DNA of 64,000 nucleotides from Ahaetulla prasina (Eukaryota > Chordata > Lepidosauria > Squamata > Colubridae), in NCBI RefSeq assembly GCF_028640845.1, contig NC_080543.1:92183825-92247824 (forward strand), read 5' to 3'. Shown piece by piece: positions 46,800-58,249 of this stretch. Within the stretch, counting starts at the first letter, position 1; the number at the start of each line of letters is the position of its first letter. The notes under the pieces were generated by a model. The model saw only the letters and a program-made list of their open reading frames with translations, was not told the DNA's origin and did not search any database. The position numbers were made by a program, and so were the translations under genes.

Positions 46800-47085
46800 G
46801 ACTGAAGCCTGGATAATGGGCCCCTCATCAGTCAACAGGAGTGCTGATTTACCATCAGCTTATCAAATACTTAGGAGGCAAGGTCTTGGCAGCATAGGGA
46901 AACAACAACCAATGACTTAATAGCAGCCATCAACACCTCAATCAACATCTAAAAAGCCACACACACACTGATGTTTTTACCTAATTTGGGTAATTAAATG
47001 TTCGCTAGAAAAAAAAGCAAGCTCATAGAGCAATAAGGACCCCCCCACTAAACCCAGTAACCGACCCAGATTGGATCTTGAAAAA
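46800..47085 (-). repeat. Unclassified interspersed repeat, copy 4 (inverted)
   Basis: The reverse complement reads AGATCCAATCTGGGTCGGTT at its start (47078) and TTTAGATGTTGATTGAGGTG near 46945. These match the first and second blocks of the copy at 17953-18205. It faces copy 3 in opposite orientation. Confidence 0.6.
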
Positions 47086-47089
47086 AATC

Positions 47090-50083
47090 CAGGTCAGAGG
47101 AAGAGGCATGGAATTCATGATGAAGTCCAGTTTGTTTAAAGTGCTGGAAGAATTTACCAACATCTTAAGAATGTTCAGGATATGACATCTGGAAGCTTCA
47201 TCTCAAATCTTTGATAGCTTCCTTAACTATCAATTGAGCCCTACTGTTTTCACAGATTTTCAGTCTACCCACAAAACAAAGTTGGCAAAAGACCTGGTGG
47301 GAAATACAGAAGATTTGAATCCATAATAGTGCTTCTAATGAGCATCACCTCTAGCGTTTTGATTCCAAAGTGCCTCATGAATGTCCTTACAACACTCAAT
47401 ATTTCCTGTGAGCGGGCCAACTTTCTCTCCACCTAACCAGTGGGGAAACTCAAAAATTGGCCTCACTTCCATCGTCTTCATTATTTTGCTGTGTCTGTTT
47501 TTGTAGTGCGGGAGAGAAAGTATGCAGGGAATACAGTGAAATGAAAAAGAAGTGCAGAATGCCATCAATTTCCTGGGAATGAGGGGAGTTGAATACACTG
47601 ATGCTTAAGAAAACATAAATTCCTAACTTAAAACCTAGCAGCTATTTCTTAGCAGAAACCATTATGAAGTCAAGGAGCATTAAAGTATTTTCAAACACTT
47701 TTGGAAGATAGTTTGGCTTGTATTTGGTGACTATTCACAGTCACTAAAAATACTCCATATCTTCGCTATGGACACTGGTATTTGTTATTAATAATATGCA
47801 TTGGTTTGATCATGGAAGATCAGCATGAGATATTCAGATTTCTGAGTAACCTGCTTCTGTTTCAGGAGATTTTTAATACAAGTTTTTGTAACTGATGATC
47901 AGTTTTCTAATGACAAAAGGTAGAGGTAATATTTTTGAAACATTTTGCATAGACGATCACTATGAAAAACAGAAAAAAGAAATAGAAAAATCTGCTTAAT
48001 CAGAACAGATATAAAGAAAATGAACATATTCAATGAATGGTTATCAGCTGTCTCATAGGAAGTTATATAATTAATGAATTTGTGCTGTGAGTGGGGTAGA
48101 AAAGCCCTAAAATATTTGCTATATGGAATTATTTTTGGCTTATCTGCAACCTACAAGTTATCTGACTGATTACCAAAAGACACTTTATGACATTTCTCCA
48201 GTGTCTCTTTTTCCTCTATGGCTATCTAAATTAAAACTTGGGTTTCTGGTTAAAATATTATTCAGAAGTTTACAAGTGAATTTTATTTCTTTACTTACTT
48301 CCAAAAGCATTATGCTTAATTGCTCAAACATACAGCTATGAAGCAGGAAGGAAGAGCTAGATCCTAATTTATGTTGCTTTTACTCTTTTAATCAATTCAA
48401 ATCCTTGTTATGGTCATAGATCAGCATATCTTTTATTCTTTTTTTTAAAAAAATAGCATTGGAAATATGTCAGATATAAAGCGAAACTAAGTACAAAAAA
48501 TATTATGACATTCTTCCATCTCTTCCATTCAAGAGGTAATGCCCCCATCAATAACTTCATTATAATAATAAATAAAATAAAACAATAAATTTATAAATTA
48601 TAGCCAAGAGCGCACTAGAATTAATGCAAATCATAGTCATCTTATTTTTCCAAGGTACCATTACAACTAGATACAGTTCCTAGTCTTTTTCAAGTATCTG
48701 AAACCTTGGTAAATTAAAAGACCATGACTTTTCATCCTTGATTTCAAAAGCTTTTGATGGAAAGACCTGGTGATGAGATGTTCTGTCTGTTGGAAGAAAG
48801 GACAGACTTGGTATGGCACATATTTGGACACAAAATGTATCTAGACAAAGTGACCAGACTTAAGAGTGCTAAGTGGTAACCAGAAACATCATGGATGCCT
48901 GGTGCAAAATTCTGTGTCGCTGCAATGTCCACAAGAAAAAAATTGGTTACAGAATTATAGCTGTCAACTTGTGCCAATTTTTTGGAAATATCTATAAGAA
49001 TTTTTGGAAAAATACATTTACTCACTTACTTATTGGGTCTCCACTCATGTAAATTAGGGAGTGACCCTAATGGTTTGAGACCATGTATTTTCATAACAGA
49101 GATTTTATTATTCACTATTAAAGTCAGTATTATTTTTAATATATTGTATTTCTATTGCTGGTTAATGTCCATAATAAAGTTATTTTCTATTCATGGATGC
49201 CTGTATTGGTCACCTATTTGGAATATCACATCATCTGGTTGTGTTTTGGGGTCCTTTGACTTAGGAGAAGGAGGACAGGATTTAGGTTGCCTCTCAAGGA
49301 GAAAGAATACAAGCAAAAATAAGATGGTAGTGTTGGACAAGGGAGATATGATCAGAGACAGGCCATTCTTGAGGAAGATGGTGTCAGTATTTGGCAGCAA
49401 TTTCATGTCATCCCCACACACACTTCCCTTTTGGATTTCCTTTCAGTTACTATCTGCTATAGGCAATATGGACTTATTTCATCAGTCTGTCCCAAAGAGC
49501 TTGTTGGTTTTCAGAAGCAATTTAGGGATGTTCCAGAGGTTCTGTTGCATGGTTTGACTAAAGCCTGAGATACTGCTTGAAACAAGAGACAAGCCATATT
49601 CTTGGACTAGATAGCAACAGTGTGGACTCAGAATTCATGAATTCCAATAGGCAATGTGGTTTTAGAGGGAAATGAAATGCTGAAGGAAAGCAAATCCAAC
49701 TAAGTACAGTGAAAAGCCTTTATTAAGTATTACTATGTTGGCGGTGGTAAAAGCAGCAGAATATCCACTGATGTAATAGTTGGATGTTTAAGAAGACCTA
49801 GTCTAACAGGAACAGGGAAACAGTTACAGAGCTATGAGAATTGTTTGCATCTGTTAGCTAAAATCATTTGGATTCACTCGGAGATGGACTCCAGCAGTCC
49901 AGGCCCCCTGGAGTTGACTAGCACATAGTCACATTTAGTTATCTGGAAAAATATCTGGGGTTGTTTTTCCTTATGAAATGGACAATATCTGGGTCCTTGG
50001 GGTTTTGAATCATGACTTTCTTGATTTGTCAAGACTTCCCAGAAGATGGTTTGTGGTTGGGTCCATGTTTCAGCTTTTTGAGG
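47090..50083. other. Unassigned DNA
   Basis: No recognisable gene. The longest frame, 48982-49557 on plus (191 codons), has no domain I recognise and ordinary AT-rich composition. It is not called as a gene. Confidence 0.5.
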
Positions 50084-50091
50084 GATTATAG

Positions 50092-50227
50092 CAGTGGTGG
50101 GATTCAAGTAATTTAACAACCGGTTCTCTGCTCTAATGATTTTTTTCAACAACCAGTTTGCCAAACTGCTCAGGAAGTTAACAACCAGTTCTTCTTAAGT
50201 GGTACAAACTGCTGAATCCCACCACTG
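50092..50227. mobile_element. hAT-type palindromic MITE, copy 2
   Basis: Same family as 8218-8354, in the opposite internal orientation. Ends CAGTGGTGGGATTCA and TGAATCCCACCACTG. The flanking octamers GATTATAG (50084-50091) and GATTACAG (50228-50235) differ at one position, so the 8-bp duplication is nearly intact. Confidence 0.93.
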
Positions 50228-50321
50228 GATTACAGGCAAGAAGCACAAACTGTGAGTACTAATACTACCTTCATTATAAGGTTACAGTAACACAACCTTA
50301 CAAGTCTGAAAACCCTTATTA

Positions 50322-50349
50322 GTTTGTTTGTTTGTTTGTTTGTTTGTTT
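50322..50349. repeat. (GTTT)n microsatellite
   Basis: About seven GTTT units. Confidence 0.9.
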
Positions 50350-50629
50350 ATTGAATTTATGCAGCTGTCCAGCTGACAGCAATGTACAAACGTCTTCCCT
50401 TCCTTATTTTTATTTTCAAGAAAACTAGGACGTGCTTTCTGAGAATCTCCCTTTGTTTCTTTCTGTGAGTTGAGGATAATTTTATCATGAAAGTTGTCTA
50501 GGCTGTGCCTCTTAATCTGCCTCCCAAGTTACTATCATTGACCATTATACCATGTGATTTCTTGAAGGAATTCAATGGTTCCACTCATTTTAAAAGAAAT
50601 GGTCGTCTGATCTCCCTTCAAGAAGCATC

Positions 50630-51115
50630 ATTAGATTCAAAAGACAATTTCTTCCAATTTCCAACCTTTCCTTGTTGAGAAATATTGTTGAGAAAATGGT
50701 TTATAACTCCACAGAACATTGGAGGAAACAGAATTTAAAGCCTTTTCGGTCAGGTTTTATACCAGGTTATAATACTACAGAAATTCCACTTGTTGATGTA
50801 GCCCTTGCTAAAATAGTTTTTGTGACCATTAATCATTGCACTTTTATAGAGTACCTTAAGGAGATGGGAGGACATGGTTTTACAATAGTTTTCCCTTCTC
50901 CATTGACAGTTCCAGGTGTGGTGGAATGGGATAGGAAGAAAGGTCTGGCTCTAGACCCCTGCATTGTGAGTCTCTCAGCATTCTATTCTCTCATTATTAC
51001 TAGTTAACATACACATGAAACTTATGAATGAAGTCATCTCTTGACATATCAGTTCATTGATGATACTCACTCATATATCTTTGTTGTTGAGATTACAAAT
51101 AGTTTAGTAAATAAA
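50630..51115 (+). mobile_element. Old CR1/L2-type LINE remnant
   Basis: Frames read NLSLLRNIVEKMVYNS and FRSGFIPGYNTTEIPLVDVA, the reverse transcriptase start of family C-like elements. A later frame gives VNIHMKLMNEVIS followed by FIDDTHSYI, corresponding to [12 protein letters not shown] and YADDTQLYI. The sequence between these blocks is shortened, so the element carries an internal deletion. Old and dead. Confidence 0.7.
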
Positions 51116-51119
51116 TAAT

Positions 51120-52420
51120 ATCTGACAAAATGCATTATTTTTATTTGTATTTGTTCTTTTTATTTAATGAAGAAGGTTTTTCAGGCTTCAATACTTCTTC
51201 ACTATGGCTTTCCTGAAGTAAAGAAATCAAATATCAATTAATGTGTTAAAATTATTCTAGTATCTTTTGGCAAAATCATAGTGTTATTATGCTTTCCCCC
51301 CTCCATACTTATTTTCCATTTACACAATATTACTAAATAGTCTTCCAGCTTCTATTTAGTTATTCATAAACTGTTCAATTTAATTCAGTTATGAAAACAT
51401 CACCCTAAGTTAATTGTTCATATGTGTGCACCATTTTCCCTCTTTTTAGAAAAAAATATTTTGGAAAATAAATTATAAATTAATAGCTTGTAGCCCAACA
51501 ACTGACAATTCATGCACATAAACAAACACACCCAACACTGTAGTGTCTCATCATTGGTTTCATTTCTAATTTGCATTTCTGCCTGCCCTTGCAAATATAT
51601 TATTTAATTAAGGTGGGTTTTTTTAACAGAAGAAACTTTAATGACTTCTTATTATCAATTGTTTCCATATGCATGTAGTTACCTTTCTTACAAATGGAAA
51701 TGAGACTCAAAATTGCAACAAATGGGGCCAATCCTCTCAATACACGTGTTCCCATTTTGGAGAAAGTACACATGCCTGATCAAATTAACTTTAACCTTTC
51801 TGTCCATTGAACAGACATTGTCTAATGGGGGGGACAGCTTTTAAACTCATTCTTGTTAAATTTATTTCAAATGCTGAGAACACTCTATCACAATTTTCAG
51901 CAAATAAGCTTCAGTAATATTAAACATCTGGTAAGACCTGTTCCCCAAGGGATCAGATGCTGTTGTGTTAGACCCTCGACCTTTGGCAACCAGGTTCAGC
52001 CTCTGTGATCTACTCCAATTGTGGCAGGAAAGCTGTTCTGAGGGAAAACACCTGCTTGTGAGACTGACCCTAAGTCAGTGCATGGATGAAAGAAACCAGC
52101 TGGGTAAAATGGGATAGACCCCAGGGCAGGTGTTTCCTATGGCACCATTCAGAGAAAACTGAAAGATCTGTCTCAGAAAAAGGGACTTCTGGCCGGGAGT
52201 ACTTAGGTATTTTCTACAGATTTGTCTGGGCTTTTCATCTTAAGTGAAACATCTGAAGAAGTATGTTTATGAAATGGAAAACCCATTGATTGCTATGTTA
52301 GATCAAAGGCTAACACAGTTTTAGGAACAAGCACAGACAACTGGTACATGGGAATTAAATGGCAGATAACTAGCTCCTCTCTGAACATCTTTGTATGCAC
52401 GGAACTGGGATGGTTAATGG
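51120..52420. other. Unassigned AT-rich DNA
   Basis: No gene or bounded repeat recognised. Confidence 0.45.
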
Positions 52421-52424
52421 GTTA

Positions 52425-52550
52425 TTTGAGTCAATGACTCTCTCTCAGCCCGACCCATTCATAGGTTTTTTGTTGTGGGGAAAATAGGGTGCAAGACTAT
52501 TGGATATGTTCACCATTTTAGGTTGAACAATTGTAAAAAATAAAAAGGGG
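52425..52550 (+). mobile_element. Squamate SINE-like 3' tail
   Basis: CTCTCTCAGCCCGACCCATT, then TTGTTGTGGGGAAAATAGGG and GGATATGTTCACCATTTTAG: a decayed common squamate SINE tail. The tRNA-like head is not visible. Confidence 0.55.
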
Positions 52551-54415
52551 ATTCCATTTGTGCACCCCTGCTTTCTTTTAATTGTTAGTTACTCTAAATT
52601 AGATTAAATTAGATCAAATCAATTCCTTCCAACTCCTCTGCAAATAAAAGAGAAAAGAGAACAACTTACAGAATGAAGTTGTTTTTGTGCATTGTGTGTT
52701 TGTGCAGATATTAATAATCTATTCCAAGAAAATGGTGCTAAATTCAGCTTTTGTTACTTATAAATCCCATTTGTCATTTTTATCAACACCTCAGTCCAAG
52801 GACCTGGTAATGAAAGGAAAGTATTTAATTTCTCCATTTATTGAGTATCCTGAAATAAATAACTGTGCTAAAAACCTGCTGTTAAATTTCTTTGTGTATT
52901 TTTTTCTCTCTCTCTGTCTTCTCCTGGATTTTTTCTCCTCAGGTTGCTTTAGGATGCTGTATTGGAGTCTGACTTGCTGGCACCCTCAAGGGCTGTCAAC
53001 ACACTTCCATTTGTTAATGAGAACACTTTCACTGGCTCCAATAAACCCTTCAATTTCCTACAAGCTTGGACTTTTGAATTCTCTCATATTAAATCCTATT
53101 CAAAATCCATTTGAGCAGGGAATAAAGAACAAGAGTAGATAGTTGTTTCTGAACAATGGGAATTCAATGATGACTTGTCAGAATTCATTTCACCTGTAAC
53201 TGTTTACAGTCTTCTTATCCAAAGTGTTTTCCACCATTTTGGTTAAGACAGGATTTGAATTCCCATTCCAGATGGGCTATGCAGAATACATTGTAGAAAT
53301 TGCTATCTTGAATGCAACCATAAAAAGATGTGGAAAGAGGTCCAAGACAACCATTATGGACTTTGTAAAGACCAACACCTGAAACCAAATGCTAAAATGA
53401 ATACGTTTCTTCCCCCCCCCCCCTAAGCTGAATTAAAGTACGGTATAATAATGAAACATTTATCTCTGCTTTCACATTTAAAAAAGAAAAGCTTGTGAAC
53501 ATTTTGCAATCTATTTCCAAGATGATGGAGATGGAAGTGGGAAGAAGACAAGTCCTTTAAGTAACTTCCTGCCTTTCTCCTACTTGTACACTGGGAACAA
53601 CTGACACTGAATTGCATTCACCCTCCTGGTACTAAATGCAAGTCTTCACTTCACATCAGGCTGTGGCTATGATTTCTGCCAAGGCTGATAACAATGCCCT
53701 ATTGTTGATGAGCCTCTGTCAGATCCTCTTAGCAGTGAGAATGTCAAAGTGTCAAATGTTTTTAAGACTGGAAGGTAGGAGACAACCCACACCAATTTCA
53801 CTTAGAGCCCAGAGGCTTGAATTCACCCCCCTTCCATCCACTATACTCAATGACACAGCATGATCAGAAGCTACAGCCAGTGGAAAAAAACAGAATGCCT
53901 TTAAAAAAAAAATTATATCACTGCTAAGGAAAAGCCTAATACCTTTGCTCGTAGTATTACAATTAAATTGAATCCACAAAGCAGGTCTAAAGTTTTTTAG
54001 ACTATTTACAGGTTACTGTTGTTAGGAAACTGCTTTAGGGCTCACCTCATCCCACAGCTTGGTTTATGTGCTTTCTGTCTGGTGAAGGTGAAGCATGTTT
54101 TTTTTTCTCCTTTCCTTTCTCCTTTATATAATTGTGGATAGAAGTCAGAGCCAGAAAACTGAGCAACCTGACTCTGTTGGATGTTATGACACACTTCTAA
54201 TTCTACTTGTAGAATTCACGGTGGCTCTTATCATGGCATTGGATGAATGGCTTCCAGTCACGAATATTCCCTTTGGTCAACATTCTGCTAGTGAAGTATC
54301 CATGGCATTTAAATACCAAGACAAATAGAGGAAAAGGAATTGGCACAGTTTGCTGCAGAAGAAGGGGTTATTTGGAAAAATGGAAAACTGAGTGAAGATT
54401 TAAATATACATGTTG
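52551..54415. other. Unassigned DNA
   Basis: A 151-codon frame at 52687-53142 has no recognisable domain. Nothing else seen. Confidence 0.5.
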
Positions 54416-54417
54416 TG

Positions 54418-54545
54418 ATTTTTTGACCAGTCACTCTCTCTTGGCCCTAGAAAGAAGATAAGGTCAAACCACTTCCAAAAATCTTGCCAAGAAAACTGTA
54501 GCAATTTGTCCAGGCAATTGCCATGAGTCACACTGATTCAAAGAC
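54418..54545 (+). mobile_element. Squamate SINE tail, partial
   Basis: GACCAGTCACTCTCTCTTGG, then AAACCACTTCCAAAAATCTT and a BovB-like end, TGTCCAGGCAATTGCCATGA. It matches the tail of the SINE at 36040-36257 read in reverse. Confidence 0.65.
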
Positions 54546-54654
54546 ATCAAAATAATTGTTCCCATTTTTATTGATTTATTTCCTGTTCGTTATATTTGGA
54601 TAATGCTACTGCTTTCTGTCCATTTTACATTGTAAGAAAACAATATATTTAACA

Positions 54655-56525
54655 TATGAGATTGAATGAAAAGTAATGCCTCTATCATTACTAGTCACTG
54701 ATAGATGGCAGTATTGATGCACTAGAAGCTATAAGGTCTCCTTTAATACCCGTTCTTTCATTTCAGTGGATGGAAAATTGCTGCAAAAAAAGAGTGTGTT
54801 AGTACTGTTTGTAAAAAGGAAACTTGCAATGAATACTCATACATGTATTTTAAGTAAAAGGTTATAATTGAATTTTTGACTGCTATTTGAAATTCACCAC
54901 TATATACAGAGTGTTTATGGTTATGACTGTGTTGATGTGAATACCATGCATCACTGAGCCAAAACACGTAAAGATGGTATACTCTATCATTCAAAACGAC
55001 CTTGATCATCTATCCGCTTGGTCTAAAAATTGGCAGCTCCAAATTTCAACCAGCAAATGCTCAGTCTTACATATAGGAAAAAAGAACCCAAAAACTAAAT
55101 ACATACTAGATGGACATTACCTTACAGACGACCCCCATCCCGTCAAAGACCTTGGAGTTTTCATGTCAAATGATCTAAGTGCCAAAGCCCACTGCAACTA
55201 CATAGCAAAAAAAGCTCTAAGAGTTGTAAACCTAATCTTGCGTAGCTTCTTTTCCAAAAACACCACACTACTAACCAGAGCATATAAAACATTTGCTAGA
55301 CCAATTCTAGAATACAGCTCGCCAGTTTGGAACCCTCACCACATCTCTGACATCAATACAATTGAACGTGTCCAGAAATATTTTACAAGAAGAGTTCTCC
55401 ATTCCTTTGAAAACAATAAAATATCCTATCCCACCAGATTTGAAATCCTAGGCTTAGAAAACTTGGAACTCTGTCGCCTTCGACAAGACCTAAGCTTAAC
55501 TCACAGAATCATCTATTGTAATGTCCTTCCTGTTAAAGACTACTTCAGCTTTAATTGCAATAATACTAGAGCAACTAATAGATTTAAACTTAATGTCAAC
55601 CGCTTTAATCTAGATTGCAGAAAATATGACTTCTGTAACAGAATCATCAGTGCTTGGAATACTTTACCTGACTCTGTGGTCTCTTCCCATAATCCTAAAA
55701 GTTTTATCCAAAAACTTTCTACTATTGACCTCACCCCATTCCTAAGAGGACCATAAGGGCGTGCATAAGCGCACAAACGTGCCTACCGTTCCTGGCCTAT
55801 TGTTTTTCTTTTCTTCTTCCTATATATATGCTTATACCTCCTTATATTTACTCATATATGTGTTTATTTACTATATCTTTTTGTAAGATACCTACATATA
55901 TTGTTGTGACAAAATAAAATAAAAAAATAAAAAAATGGTGAACTGGGAATGCCAATTTCTGTGATCAAGAATGAAATGGATGACTGTGATAGCAACTGAT
56001 AAAGAAGGTTGATGGACTGATTAAGAACAAAGCAGATCACTTGAAGGGAAACTGCTGTCAAGCTTGGTATTCAACAGGAAAGTGGGGCCCACATTATCAA
56101 TGTTCTGCAATATTGGAAGATTTGTACAAGATGGATTACTTGTATGCTGACAGAAACAATGAAAGATTCAAGTGCAATAAGGGTGATGAAAGATTTTGAT
56201 CAATTCTCAAGATCTAAAATTAAGTATAAAAGACCAAGATAACAAAGATAATAACGAGACACTTATGGCAGATAAAAGAACAAGTACAATGGTCCATATA
56301 GAGTGTGTCAACTTAGAAATAAATACATGTAATAGATGTTCATCTCCTAAAGCAAGCTTTAGAAGATGAAAATGAATGCTACACTGCAACATTCAAAACT
56401 CTGAAAAAAAACAATTCAACAGAATTTTAAAGTTGAAGTTGAATCTCATCATCTCACACCATTTGCATAGAATTCAGACTTGGTGCCATGACTGTGTTGA
56501 TGTGAGTACCATTTTCCAATCCAAC
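54655..56525 (+). mobile_element. Decayed mariner transposon, split by a LINE
   Basis: Mariner encodes a cut-and-paste transposase. An end-like word, ATGAAAAGTAATGCCTC, is at about 54667. Transposase pieces follow in changing frames: VIIEFLTA near 54860, CVDVNTMHH and AKTRKD near 54935, then after a LINE insertion DGELGMP near 55935, VKLGIQQESGAHIINVLQYW near 56060 (the DNA-binding helix-turn-helix), CTRWIT, and a C-terminal block matching HPPYSPDLAP near 56455. The catalytic HDN motif region is eroded to LQHSKL. Many stops and frameshifts are present, and the right inverted end is not found. Non-functional and old. Confidence 0.75.
54979..55930 (+). mobile_element. CR1/Rex-like LINE 3' part, best copy (family B)
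   Basis: A 5'-truncated non-LTR retrotransposon inserted in the mariner. The frame to 55756 is fully open (about 257 codons): HLSAWSKNWQLQISTSKCSV, then the LTRAYKTFARPILEYSSPVW block, VQKYFTRRVLHS, NRIISAWNTLPDSVVSS and the end TPFLRGP. It lacks the catalytic reverse transcriptase core. The 3' UTR ends TTGTTGTGACAAAATAAAAT. The flanks AAAGATGGT and AAAAATGGT suggest a short target duplication. The intact frame makes it the youngest copy of this family here. Confidence 0.9.
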
Positions 56526-56553
56526 ATTTTCCAGAACTGAAGAAATACATTTA

Positions 56554-56920
56554 CAGTTAGTCCTCAACTTGCAACCATTTGTTATGTGACCATTCAAAGT
56601 TAAATAGCACTGAAAAAAGTGCTTACACTTATAACTGTTGCAGCCTTCCCATGGTCACATGATCAAAATTCAGGTGCTTGGCAACTGGTCCATATTTTAA
56701 AAAGTTGCAGTGTCCCAGGGTCATGTGATCATCTTTTGTGACCTTCTGACAAGTAAAATCAGTAGGGAAGCCACTTAATAAATAACTTAACAACTACAGT
56801 GATTCACTTAACAACTGCAGCAAGAAAGGTTGTAAAAAGGGGCAAAACCCATTTAACAACTGTGTTGCTTAACAACAGAAATTTTGGGTTCAATTGTGGT
56901 TGTAAATTGAGGACTACCTG
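56554..56920. mobile_element. TA-flanked MITE, copy 3
   Basis: Complete 367-bp copy of the family at 660-1034: begins CAGTTAGTCCTCAACTTGCA, ends AATTGAGGACTACCTG, with TA at 56552-56553 and 56921-56922. Confidence 0.85.
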
Positions 56921-56922
56921 TA

Positions 56923-57745
56923 TGAAATATGTTTCAGTCAAATTAAGAGATGGAATAGGATATAATCTGAAAGACAACATTCTTTCAGGATGAAATGGAG
57001 CTTGTCTGATGAGTTCTTGAGAACACGATATGTTATCTTTCTGACTATATACACTCATTTCTCAATTGAGAAGATCTGCCCTTGAAATCAAAATAAAATG
57101 GCCATGTTCTATGAAAGGAAGATCTCTATAATCAAGAACAGCTATAATCAAGAATATGGAGCTTCATATTTCTTAATTGCTATATATGATATTTATGATT
57201 TTTAATAATTGTTTTTATTTTGTTTATAAATATCCTCAGAGTCATGTATTTATTTATTTATTTATTTAAATTTATTTGAGATAAGTGACCATATGAATTG
57301 AATAAATAAATAAAATTTATAACACATAAATGAATTGGAGAATTCACATAGATTTCCTCCTTCTACCAAGCATCCTTTTTCACCTTTCAGTGTACAAATG
57401 TCTATTGCAGGTGAGAAACAGGTCGCTCTTTTTTTAAAATTATATTCTGCACTTTTGTTTGACTGAAAGAAAAGAAAAAAAAATCCCATAACTGGTTCTC
57501 TTTTAAACAATATGTTTTTCTAGTCAAAAATATCTTAACAAGTTTTATGTGAGTTTGTAATAGCTATCTGGGTGAGTAGAAATAGTGATTTATAACGATT
57601 GTTTAGCTTCTTGTCCAAACACAAGAGAAATGTGTTTAAGATCTGGAATTATCTCAGTCTTGGCCTATGTCTTTCTATTAATTTGAGCAATCATTAAGTA
57701 GCAAGTTGCTAAATGGTATAGTTGCATGAACAACACATTTCCGAA
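56923..57745. other. Unassigned AT-rich DNA
   Basis: Includes a short (ATTT)n run at 57247-57268. No gene seen. Confidence 0.5.
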
Positions 57746-57747
57746 TA

Positions 57748-57982
57748 CATTGGTACTTCATTGTTAATTGGTTCCAGGTGGTGCTTTGAGTACCAAAATG
57801 ACTACGAAACAATTTTTTCCCATAAGCGATAATGCAGTGAGACACAAGGCAGCTGATACCAACAGGTTCTAGCTTGTGTGTCAAGTATCAAATAAACAAT
57901 GAGTACCAGAGAAATTCTTTTGGCCGAACTGCATTGAGTACCAAATTGAGTTTCAAAGCATATGAGTACCAAGGTACCACTC
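57748..57982. mobile_element. TA-flanked MITE of a second family
   Basis: A 235-bp element with decayed inverted ends: left CATTGGTACTTC, right GAGTACCAAGGTACCACTC. TA lies at 57746-57747 and 57983-57984. The word GAGTACCA recurs inside. Probably Tc1/mariner-mobilised, from the TA flanks and end shape. Confidence 0.65.
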
Positions 57983-58173
57983 TATGAAGTCTGAATATTA
58001 TTTATAAATACATTAAGTAAACACAATGTCTTATTTATACATTTAAAATTATATCCTACCGTTCTGGCCTGATTTGTTATGCAACTAAATTACAAATAAT
58101 TTTACCAGCAGTTGTATTTTTTTAATTATTATTTGCACTATACAATCTAATCTAAACAATTTAAAATACATAA

Positions 58174-58176
<3 letters not shown>

Positions 58177-58240
<64 letters not shown>
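58177..58240. repeat. (CA)n(TG)n inverted microsatellite
   Basis: About 15 CA units meet about 17 TG units at CACACGTGTG, forming a near-perfect palindrome. Confidence 0.95.

Positions 58241-58249
<9 letters not shown>

Noticed and set aside
46800..46835. Hammerhead-like CTGATGAG on the minus strand of the unclassified repeat
   Set aside because: The required GAAA after stem II is absent.
48982..49557. A 191-codon plus-strand frame
   Set aside because: No recognisable domain, AT-driven hydrophobic composition, and no splice or neighbour context. Not enough to call a gene.
49874..50164. A 96-codon minus-strand frame
   Set aside because: It runs into the hAT MITE at 50092, so it is not a preserved gene.
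52687..53142. A 151-codon plus-strand frame
   Set aside because: No recognisable motif. Phe/Leu/Ser-rich composition fits chance in AT-rich DNA.
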